Below, piece after piece: positions 1 to 5,038 of a stretch of 6,271 nt of DNA; position 1 is the stretch's first letter, and each line of letters opens with the position of its first letter. A model generated the notes under the pieces. The model did no database searches. It was not told where the DNA came from and saw nothing but the letters and a program-made list of their open reading frames with translations. Source of the DNA: Patescibacteria group bacterium (GTDB lineage: Bacteria > Patescibacteriota > Microgenomatia > UBA1406 > GWC2-37-13); the NCBI GenBank assembly GCA_943356515.1, contig CALRFM010000064.1, positions 1 through 6,271 on the forward strand, read 5' to 3'. Both the position numbers and the translations under genes were made by a program.

Positions 1-142
1 CACTATTTGATATGTCCCCGGTTGGGGAAATTGGTACCAAAGATTCTTCAGCAAAAACGAGTAGCGGGTTGAAAATGAACATAGCTATCAAAACAGTTGC
101 TATGCATTTACGAAGTTGAAGCAATGACAAAAAATGTTTCAT
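1..142 (-). CDS. Exported protein with Sec signal peptide, N-terminus only (runs off left edge)
   Basis: This is an open frame on the minus strand from ATG at 142-140 with no stop before the window edge; 47 codons are visible. The first 31 residues form a textbook Sec signal peptide: a basic n-region with K2, R11 and K12, a hydrophobic core (about residues 13-30, CIATVLIAMFIFNPLLVF), then VFA followed by EE, which fits signal peptidase I cleavage after A31. The short mature part (EESLVPISPTGDISNS) is acidic and rich in Pro, Ser and Thr, like a surface protein, but no domain can be named. It is divergent from the NfeD gene and has a good promoter just upstream (TATAAT at 174-169). There is no Shine-Dalgarno sequence. 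Function unknown; the export call is fairly strong, the family call impossible from this piece. Confidence 0.68.
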   Translation of the reverse strand, partial: MKHFLSLLQLRKCIATVLIAMFIFNPLLVFAEESLVPISPTGDISNS

Positions 143-168
143 AGAGAAAATCTGAAACTAATAAATTC

Positions 169-196
169 ATTATAAAATAATAAAAGGAAAAAGCAA
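169..196 (-). promoter_or_regulatory. Sigma70-type promoter for the leftmost minus-strand gene
   Basis: Read on the minus strand, TTGCTT (196-191) is followed after 16 bp by a perfect TATAAT (174-169). The predicted transcription start near 162 would give a leader of about 20 nt before the ATG at 142. It sits in the 86-bp gap between two divergent genes. The -10 is exact and the -35 matches only partly, so the assignment is plausible but unproven. Confidence 0.45.
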
Positions 197-213
197 TCCA
201 AACAAATGCTTCA

Positions 214-222
214 TGGTATAAT
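214..222 (+). promoter_or_regulatory. Extended -10 promoter of the NfeD-slipin pair, predicted leaderless
   Basis: TGGTATAAT carries a perfect -10 hexamer (217-222) with the TGn extension at 214-216. No good -35 is visible, which is usual for extended -10 promoters. The hexamer ends 6 bp before the ATG at 229, so transcription should begin at or next to the first base of the start codon and the mRNA would be leaderless. No Shine-Dalgarno sequence precedes this ATG, in line with that reading. Confidence 0.6.
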
Positions 223-228
223 ATTTTC

Positions 229-540
229 ATGTTTGACAATCTAAACCAGTTTACGACACTTATTATATTGGGTATTATTGCGATCATTGCACTTATTCTG
301 GGCTATATTCTCTTTGGTCGAAGTCGTATAAAAAACGCTCTTCATATAACCACAAAAGCAACCAATTCAGAAGGTATCATCGGCAAACAAGCAAAAGTTG
401 TGGCAACTATTCCCGCTCAAGAATACGGACAAGTAAAGATAGATGGGGAAGTTTGGCGTGCTACATCTGGGAAATCTCATAAATTATCAGATACTGTGAC
501 TATTGAATCAATTAGTGGCGTTACGGTAACGGTAGAATAG
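229..540 (+). CDS. Short NfeD-like membrane protein (slipin partner)
   Basis: A 103-residue protein with one transmembrane helix (about residues 9-29, TLIILGIIAIIALILGYILF) and a C-terminal NfeD-type OB-fold domain (about 47-103). The domain shows the family pattern: EGIIGKQAKV at 48-57, then GQVKIDGEVWRAT at 67-79 (cf. G-x-V-x-I-x-G-E-x-W-x-A), ending in a GVTVTV strand. NfeD proteins are small membrane partners of stomatin/slipin proteins and are thought to help organise membrane microdomains; the OB domain would lie outside the lipid bilayer. The next gene downstream is a slipin, the classic arrangement. This copy is the minimal form, with one helix and no ClpP-like protease domain. The ATG at 229 is supported by the extended -10 just upstream. 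Family assignment is solid; the biochemical role is inferred. Confidence 0.88.
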   Translation: MFDNLNQFTTLIILGIIAIIALILGYILFGRSRIKNALHITTKATNSEGIIGKQAKVVATIPAQEYGQVKIDGEVWRATSGKSHKLSDTVTIESISGVTVTVE

Positions 541-546
541 AGCATG

Positions 547-603
547 TGTCATCCTGAACTTGGTTAAGGATCTTAAAGATGCTGAAATGAATTCAGCATG
601 ACA
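547..603. repeat. 57-bp imperfect palindromic element, REP-like, with two internal hairpins
   Basis: The left arm (548-574) and right arm (576-602) are inverted copies matching at 20 of 27 positions, flanked by one more T-A pair (547/603) and separated by one base. Each arm also folds on itself: ATCCTGAAC (551-559) pairs with GTTAAGGAT (563-571) with one mismatch, and ATGCTGAA (579-586) pairs perfectly with TTCAGCAT (592-599) around a 5-base loop. It fills most of the 92-bp gap between the NfeD and slipin genes. The outer ends TGTCATCCTGAAC and TTCAGCATGACA look like a dispersed palindromic repeat of the kind seen in many draft bacterial genomes (from memory, not searched). It could attenuate or stabilise a joint transcript. 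There is no T-run, so it is not a standard terminator. Confidence 0.7.
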
Positions 604-613
604 ACAATATTTT

Positions 614-619
614 TATAAA
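614..619 (+). promoter_or_regulatory. Possible -10 element before the slipin gene
   Basis: TATAAA lies 13 bp before the ATG at 633, giving a predicted start near 626 and a leader of only a few bases. A second candidate, TACAAT (625-630), seems too close to the start codon. No matching -35 and no Shine-Dalgarno sequence are present. The AT-rich setting makes chance matches likely, and the gene may simply be co-transcribed with the NfeD gene. Confidence 0.3.
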
Positions 620-632
620 TTAATTACAATAT

Positions 633-1496
633 ATGGAATTTTTAATCGTCCTTTTTATTCTTTCAATAGTTACGCTGTTTGCATCTGTCAAAATTGTTCA
701 GCAACAAGAACGTGGCATCGTCCTTCGACTTGGTAAATATAAAAATCTTGCTGATCCAGGGCTCAACTTGGTCATGCCTTATATTGAGACGATGATAAAG
801 GTTGATATGAGAGAAAGAGTCATAAATGTAGAGCCACAAAAAGTGATCACAAAAGACAACGTTTCGGTAATTGTGGACGCTGTCATATATTACAAAATCG
901 TTGATCCAGTAAAAGCCGAGTTTGAAGTAGAAGACTTTGGCAATGCAGCTACAACACTTGCACAAACAAATCTTCGAAATATTGTTGGAGACAAGACATT
1001 GGATGAAACACTCACTGCCAGAGACCATATAAATACTAATCTTCGATTAGTGCTCGATGAAGCAACCAATGGCTGGGGCGTCAAAGTAACCCGTGTTGAG
1101 GTACAAAAAATCGATCCGCCACCAGAGATTACTGAAGCAATGAGTCTGCAGATGAAAGCAGAGCGGGAAAAACGAGCATCGATTCTTCAATCAGAAGGAA
1201 TTAAGCAGAGCGAAATTCTTGAGGCGGATGGAAAAAAATCTGCTGAAATATTAAAAGCAGAAGGCGATGCTCAAGCAAAAATACTCCGCGCAGACGCTGA
1301 AGCGGGAGCAATACAACGAATAGCAGAAGCAGCAAACAAGTATTTTGATACAAAAGCACAAGCTTGGGAACGGCTTCGAGTATCTGAGCAGGTATTAAAA
1401 AATAATACCAAGTACATCATTCCAACCACGGGAGATTTGGTGAATGTACTAAACTTAGAGGGTGATGCTAAAGTCGTGCCTGTGAAGAAGGGGTAA
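633..1496 (+). CDS. Slipin/stomatin-like SPFH (Band 7) protein
   Basis: A 287-residue prokaryotic stomatin (slipin). An N-terminal hydrophobic segment (about 2-19) anchors it in the membrane. The SPFH domain (about 20-180) shows the family signatures: VQQQERGIVLRLGKY (22-36), DPGLNLVMPY, VITKDNVSVIVDAVIYYKI (71-89), LRNIVGDKTLDETLTARD (114-131) and VEVQKIDPPPEITEAM (155-170). A charged coiled coil follows, with four visible 11-residue repeats starting at I184, I195, I206 and I217 (ILQSEG, ILEADG, ILKAEG, ILRADA), the hendecad pattern that drives oligomerisation in this family. The C-terminus is hydrophobic and then basic (KVVPVKKG). Slipins form ring-like membrane scaffolds and act with NfeD partners, here encoded immediately upstream. 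Length and motifs are complete. The only real uncertainty is the physiological role, which is poorly defined family-wide. Confidence 0.95.
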   Translation: MEFLIVLFILSIVTLFASVKIVQQQERGIVLRLGKYKNLADPGLNLVMPYIETMIKVDMRERVINVEPQKVITKDNVSVIVDAVIYYKIVDPVKAEFEVEDFGNAATTLAQTNLRNIVGDKTLDETLTARDHINTNLRLVLDEATNGWGVKVTRVEVQKIDPPPEITEAMSLQMKAEREKRASILQSEGIKQSEILEADGKKSAEILKAEGDAQAKILRADAEAGAIQRIAEAANKYFDTKAQAWERLRVSEQVLKNNTKYIIPTTGDLVNVLNLEGDAKVVPVKKG

Positions 1497-1503
1497 TAGA
1501 GAG

Positions 1504-1526
1504 AAAAATTACCATTGAATTTTTTT
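1504..1526 (+). terminator. Weak AT-only hairpin with T-tract after the slipin gene
   Basis: AAAAATT (1504-1510) pairs with AATTTTT (1518-1524) around a 7-base loop, and the T-run continues to 1526. It lies 7 bp after the slipin stop and overlaps the last codons of the convergent minus-strand gene. The stem has no G-C pair, so termination strength would be low; it might act in both directions. Confidence 0.25.
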
Positions 1527-2063
1527 ACTTTTGCCATCTTCAGTCCAGGAAATAACATCTGGATCTGACCAAGCCAAGTTTGATACGTCAGTTCCTACCA
1601 AATCCCACTGATGTAGTAATGCAAAATGTTCTTGCACGTCATATACGAGCAACTCAAGCTTTTCTTCGTCTTGTTTGCGAAGAATTATCGCTACTTTTGA
1701 TGAACCCTGTGACCATGCGATAATCGTTTGATCAATCAGCCCACTGCCAAATTCAGGATGCTCCCTCCTTAATTCGAAGACGGTCTGTCCATATTCATTG
1801 CCACGCTTTGCTATAAAAATACCATATTTATAACTATAATGTTGGGCTGCAACATATTCTTTGTTTGGTGACCACAAATATCCAGCTCCAAGAAACAAAT
1901 CCTGCTGCTCTTTTGTTTTTATATCAATTATATAAGCTGCCATGCATTCGGTTCCACATGAGCGATAAACCACTAACTCACGCTCATCGAGCCATTCCAA
2001 GTATGAGAGTCTGTAGTCCCCTGTGTATATAGTCTCAATTTCTTCGCCTTGCTCCACCAACAC
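1509..2063 (-). CDS. TolB/WD40-like beta-propeller protein, C-terminal part of a frameshifted gene
   Basis: The frame opens after a TAA at 2081-2079 and could begin at GTG 2063, TTG 2060 or GTG 2057, none with a ribosome binding site. The 184 residues have repeated beta-propeller-like blade features: YLEWLDERELVVY, YLWSPNKEYVAAQ (cf. the SPDGKYIA blade motif), IIAWSQGSSKVAIIL and LAWSDPDVISWTEDGK. A close Cys pair (SCGTEC, C36 and C40) could form a disulfide outside the cell. The protein starts abruptly, with no signal or anchor. That missing anchor is encoded in another frame directly upstream (2163-2035), so this is best read as the body of a membrane-anchored propeller protein of about 217 residues split by a +1 shift. 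It converges on the slipin gene with a 12-bp gap. The blade count is too low for a whole propeller, so the fold call is tentative. Confidence 0.62.
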   Translation of the reverse strand: MLVEQGEEIETIYTGDYRLSYLEWLDERELVVYRSCGTECMAAYIIDIKTKEQQDLFLGAGYLWSPNKEYVAAQHYSYKYGIFIAKRGNEYGQTVFELRREHPEFGSGLIDQTIIAWSQGSSKVAIILRKQDEEKLELLVYDVQEHFALLHQWDLVGTDVSNLAWSDPDVISWTEDGKSKKIQW

Positions 2064-2163
2064 TGACTTGCCACAGGGTTAATATAGATAGTGTAATGCT
2101 GAAGATTGCCAAGGTTGGGAAGATAAACCTGCTGTATTTTTTGTAATTAATGTTAACTTTCAT
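2035..2163 (-). pseudogene. N-terminal membrane-anchor piece of the frameshifted propeller gene
   Basis: ATG at 2163-2161 opens a 42-codon frame ending at TGA 2037-2035. It begins MKVNINYKKYSRF, with a basic n-region (K2, K8, K9, R12), followed by a hydrophobic stretch (about residues 13-31, FIFPTLAIFSITLSILTLW): a typical uncleaved anchor or signal sequence. After QVSV it degenerates into GGARRRN and stops, while the neighbouring frame (GTG at 2063) begins the propeller body. Skipping one base somewhere in 2078-2038, for example one G of the GG at 2058-2057, joins the two into one sensible protein (QVSV-VEQGEE). The start lies 53 bp after the stop of the upstream minus-strand gene, so the two genes may share a transcript. 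A sequencing or assembly indel is as likely as a true mutation. Confidence 0.62.
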
Positions 2164-2216
2164 TTGGATCTTGATAAAAAAGAAAGTCGCCAATTTTTAA
2201 CCTCGGAGGTGAGGAA

Positions 2217-2726
2217 TTACTCTCCTAAATATTCAAAAGACTGAACAATCTTTTCCAGATCGTCATAGAGCTCTGGAGAGGTTGTGGAGAGAGAGAATAT
2301 TCTTCCTAATTTTGGACTGAGAAAATAGGTCAAATCTGAATCTTCAATCATTGTTTCTAACACTTCTACATTCCTAAAATATTGTGCCTTATGCTCTTGA
2401 ACATTAATGTTATTCTTTTCTCTTAGTTTTTGAACATAAGCACGTATGCTGTTCTCATTGGTTGAGATTCTGTCAATATGGATCGTGCCCTCATCTGATG
2501 TGAGCGTGATGAAGTTTCCACTTTCTTCAACTTCAAATCCATCAGAAACTGTAACGGACATTTCGAGAATATTTGATCTGTACGTATTTGTGCGCTCAAT
2601 AGCAGATGAGGATGGATTTACGTATTTAAGTGTTGCTAATTGTTTAAATAGAACTATATACATTCCTGCCAATAAGAATGCAAATATAACAAGTACGAGC
2701 TTGTTTCCGTAAGATTTTTTACTCAT
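2217..2726 (-). CDS. Single-pass membrane protein of unknown function
   Basis: Starting at ATG 2726-2724 gives 169 residues: a short basic N-terminus (MSKKSYGNK), one hydrophobic helix (about residues 10-27, LVLVIFAFLLAGMYIVLF), then an extracytoplasmic mixed alpha/beta domain. The frame stays open back to 2846, but the extra 40 residues look unlike coding sequence and would overlap the divergent gene, so the internal ATG directly before the basic-plus-hydrophobic segment is preferred. The soluble part alternates strands (FITLTSDEGTIHIDRI) and helices (AYVQKLREKN), ending LYDDLEKIVQSFEYL. That ending loosely recalls small PsbP/LpqN-like export domains, which often end in a helix then SFxF, but the likeness is too weak to name a family. 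It is divergent from the M23 peptidase gene and upstream of the frameshifted propeller gene; all three products look envelope-located. Confidence 0.8.
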   Translation of the reverse strand: MSKKSYGNKLVLVIFAFLLAGMYIVLFKQLATLKYVNPSSSAIERTNTYRSNILEMSVTVSDGFEVEESGNFITLTSDEGTIHIDRISTNENSIRAYVQKLREKNNINVQEHKAQYFRNVEVLETMIEDSDLTYFLSPKLGRIFSLSTTSPELYDDLEKIVQSFEYLGE

Positions 2727-2730
2727 ATAT

Positions 2731-2744
2731 ATAAGATATCTTAT
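2731..2744. promoter_or_regulatory. Perfect 14-bp palindrome before the minus-strand membrane gene
   Basis: ATAAGATATCTTAT is a perfect palindrome centred 5-18 bp upstream of the ATG at 2726, where a promoter or operator would lie. Its half-site ATAAGA/TCTTAT recurs in a second inverted repeat at 2793-2815 in the same divergent gap. It is operator-like, but the gap is so AT-rich that chance is a real alternative. Confidence 0.3.
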
Positions 2745-2792
2745 TATCGATGTGATTTCTACAAAGATATAGCATAAGTAATTACACATTGC

Positions 2793-2815
2793 ATATAAGA
2801 TACGTATTCTTATAT
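2793..2815. promoter_or_regulatory. Second inverted repeat in the divergent gap
   Basis: ATATAAGA (2793-2800) and TCTTATAT (2808-2815) are perfect 8-bp inverted arms around a 7-base spacer. The core half-site matches the palindrome at 2731-2744, with different spacing. It lies about 50 bp before the preferred start of the M23 gene (2864). The 137-bp gap (2727-2863) otherwise holds no convincing -35/-10 pair on either strand, although TGTAAT (2855-2860) is a partial -10 match. Confidence 0.3.
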
Positions 2816-2863
2816 ATTTGCATCTTGAAAACTGGTGATTGCTCACTTACTCTGTGTAATGTA

Positions 2864-5038
2864 ATGGTATATAACATAATAATCATTTTAATATGTATAA
2901 TCATCTTCCCAGCCCATATTCAGGCGGCGCAGGCGGTAAACATCAAATCAATACTACTTCATGAAGCCAAACATTTTCAAGGAAATCCACGTCTTAGTAA
3001 TGCCTATTTCAATACCAACATCCAGATACCTTATACTGCCGGAAAGTTGGTCCTCAGTTCCACACCAGATGGTACGGGCTCTGTGACGTTCTTTAATTCA
3101 ATGCATATATATGGCACATATCCAAGTGGCGGCTACTTTGAATATGCGGGTAATTGCGCAGATAGAGAAATTCCTCCCATAATTATTTCTAAATTTATAA
3201 CTACTGGTCAGAGTGTGGGTTATATCAATCTTTCCGTTGGGTATCGAAAAGAACGATGCGGTCATGCCACAAAAATCGATGGAAAATACTACGATTACGC
3301 AGATATTGGCAATTTATACTTAGTGCATTTTGACGATAGTGCAGATGTGCCGGTGCCATTCTTGCGTTTGCCATGGGATTATGAAACTGCAGGTTTGAGC
3401 TTTCAAGATGCCGCACTACGAATCAATTCATATTTTGATCATGAGTATCCTTTATTAAGTAGTGGTTTATCGGAGCCAATCGAAGCACTTAAATCAGTAG
3501 TTCCTTACAGTAGCTCAAATAGAGATCAACGTATATTTTATTCATCTCATGATGGTTACGACTGGGGAGCACCTGCCGAAGCTCGTTTGGGCGATCCGGT
3601 GCTTGCGGCAGCAGATGGGGTAGCAACATACTCATATGGCACAGCCCAGGGTAATGCCATACTTATAAATCACGGAAATGGCTATCAGACTCGCTATTAC
3701 CACTTACTACCTGATGGATTGATAACCAAAACGAGCGCACAAGTAACTCAGGGACAACAGATTGGTCTCGTAGGATCTACCGGCAATTCTGATGGCCCAC
3801 ACATCCATTTTATGGTTATAAAAGATAAAAATGGCGATGGAAATTTTGAAGATAATATTCCTGACGGGCTGGTAGACCCATTTGGTTGGCGTTCATTTGA
3901 GCCAGATCCATGGGAAGAATATGGTGGCCCACCAAGCTATTACCTATGGGGAGAAAAGAATTCGTTTTATACATCTTCCACACTGGGCGCAGGTGGTAAA
4001 AAAGTATTTTTGAATAAATATACCCTGGATTTTCCCCAAAATGCGGTGCTTGCAGATACCATACTCGAAGTGCAACTTCAGCCACCAGAACAATCTAATA
4101 ACCTTTACTCAGTAGGCAATATCATTCGCGCCACGGTTGAAGATGGCTTGGAGCAGCAAATAAGCACGTTTAACAAACTGTGGAATTTGTTTATAAAATT
4201 CAACTCAATAGATATTGAGCGATTCGATCTCGCATCTCTAAGCATTTATTCTCGCACAGAAGGTTCAGATGTATGGCTTATGGAAGAGACGATCATGGAC
4301 TTTGTCACGGGCCAAGGGCATACCTCGGTAGATCACATGACGGAATTTGCCCTTATGGGAGAAAAGTTAGATGCGGTTGCCCCCGTTACAACCTCAGATA
4401 TATCGGGAAGCACTGATATAAATGGCGCATACACATCGGAAGTAAAACTAACAATCACTACTTCAGATCAACCAACAAAGCATTCACTCGGTATAGCGTA
4501 TACGCTCTATACATTAAATGAAGCTGATTGGGAGGAATATTTGACACCTATCACAGTATATGATCAAGGCACACACTCTATTATGTATTTTTCACAAGAC
4601 AACGACCACAATAAAGAAGCAGCAAAAACCCTGGCCTTTACTATCGATTATTCATCACTAACCTCCACTCCAATTCCAACTCCTTCACTCACTGCGACTC
4701 TCACTCCTACGCCCTTCCCATCACCTACTCCCACTTCTACTCCCACTTCCATCTCGACCCCCACTCCCAGCCTCATTGTGCTGAGCGCAACTCCAACTCC
4801 TACAGTGAAATTAATTCACAATAAACGCCTTACATCATTCCCATCACCAACCATTACTCATATGAAAAAGCGGCCCTCTCCCACCCACCAAGCAACTATA
4901 AATCCCCAGATTCTTGGAGCTCAGCATACCAACCCAAAAGACGCAAACCAATTCTGGCCACTTCTTAAAACATTGTTGGGTATCTTAGTTCCTAGCTCTG
5001 TGCTGGGTGGAGGAGCTTGGTGGAAATTACGAAAATGA
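2864..5038 (+). CDS. Surface-anchored M23 (LytM-type) metallopeptidase with OmpL47-like domain and Thr-Pro stalk
   Basis: Read from ATG 2864 the protein has 724 residues. A signal peptide (1-21, core YNIIIILICIIIFP, cut about IQA/AQA) leads; its n-region oddly has no basic residue. The frame is open back to 2789, but that would bury the signal. Residues 22-215 match no family I can name. The M23 peptidase domain (about 220-345) keeps every expected motif: HxxxD (H229, D233), YYHL (H280) and HxH (H313, H315), so it should be a zinc peptidase cutting peptidoglycan cross-bridges outside the cell. An EF-hand-like loop follows (DKNGDG, from D321), then a beta region, an OmpL47/Ig-like domain (about 509-596, TTSDISG to YFSQDND), a Thr-Pro stalk (600-647), ILGAQ (683-687) and a C-terminal anchor (698-720) with basic tail KLRK. 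The minus-strand neighbour is a paralogue, overlapping its 3' end by 47 bp. Domain calls are strong; the substrate is inferred. Confidence 0.93.
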   Translation: MVYNIIIILICIIIFPAHIQAAQAVNIKSILLHEAKHFQGNPRLSNAYFNTNIQIPYTAGKLVLSSTPDGTGSVTFFNSMHIYGTYPSGGYFEYAGNCADREIPPIIISKFITTGQSVGYINLSVGYRKERCGHATKIDGKYYDYADIGNLYLVHFDDSADVPVPFLRLPWDYETAGLSFQDAALRINSYFDHEYPLLSSGLSEPIEALKSVVPYSSSNRDQRIFYSSHDGYDWGAPAEARLGDPVLAAADGVATYSYGTAQGNAILINHGNGYQTRYYHLLPDGLITKTSAQVTQGQQIGLVGSTGNSDGPHIHFMVIKDKNGDGNFEDNIPDGLVDPFGWRSFEPDPWEEYGGPPSYYLWGEKNSFYTSSTLGAGGKKVFLNKYTLDFPQNAVLADTILEVQLQPPEQSNNLYSVGNIIRATVEDGLEQQISTFNKLWNLFIKFNSIDIERFDLASLSIYSRTEGSDVWLMEETIMDFVTGQGHTSVDHMTEFALMGEKLDAVAPVTTSDISGSTDINGAYTSEVKLTITTSDQPTKHSLGIAYTLYTLNEADWEEYLTPITVYDQGTHSIMYFSQDNDHNKEAAKTLAFTIDYSSLTSTPIPTPSLTATLTPTPFPSPTPTSTPTSISTPTPSLIVLSATPTPTVKLIHNKRLTSFPSPTITHMKKRPSPTHQATINPQILGAQHTNPKDANQFWPLLKTLLGILVPSSVLGGGAWWKLRK
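3854..3885. repeat. Left copy of a 32-bp exact inverted repeat between the two paralogues
   Basis: These 32 bases, encoding NIPDGLVDPFG just after the EF-hand-like loop, occur exactly on the opposite strand at 6166-6197. A second exact pair of 24 bp lies at 4343-4366 and 5649-5672 (EFALMGEK region). They are remnants of the duplication, conserved at DNA level well beyond what the protein requires, and form nested inverted repeats around the convergent gene ends. Confidence 0.85.
4661..4804 (+). repeat. Thr-Pro stalk repeat of the plus-strand surface protein
   Basis: This is a pyrimidine-rich, roughly 6-base periodic tract (ACTCCT, ACTCCC variants) coding for TPTP, SPTPTP and STPTPS units, about 48 residues. 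Such stalks hold a catalytic domain away from the membrane and are common in surface proteins of Patescibacteria. It is translated protein repeat, not a CRISPR array. Confidence 0.8.

Noticed and set aside
663..1558. Minus-strand open frames of 64-121 codons across the slipin gene
   Set aside because: They lie antisense to a strongly recognised SPFH gene and show no domain or sensible start; they are frame shadows.
2164..2216. Terminator at the ACCTCCGAGGT palindrome after the membrane gene
   Set aside because: The arms are 5 bp with a single central base, so no stable RNA hairpin can form, and the T-run lies too far away.
2446..2712. Plus-strand 88-codon frame
   Set aside because: Antisense to the membrane-protein gene, without recognisable features.
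2727..2846. 40-codon upstream extension of the minus-strand membrane gene
   Set aside because: It is low in protein character, lies in the AT-rich divergent gap, and the internal ATG at 2726 directly precedes a basic-plus-transmembrane start.
2789..2863. 25-codon upstream extension of the M23 gene from ATG 2789
   Set aside because: It would place an unrelated stretch before a clear signal peptide and overlap the possible extension of the divergent gene; ATG 2864 fits better.
3225..4085. Minus-strand open frames inside the M23 gene
   Set aside because: Antisense shadows of a gene with clear motifs.
5036..5038. TGA read as glycine (code 25, as in Gracilibacteria)
   Set aside because: The TGA follows a hydrophobic anchor and basic tail, a natural end of the protein, and the other genes end normally; nothing calls for recoding.
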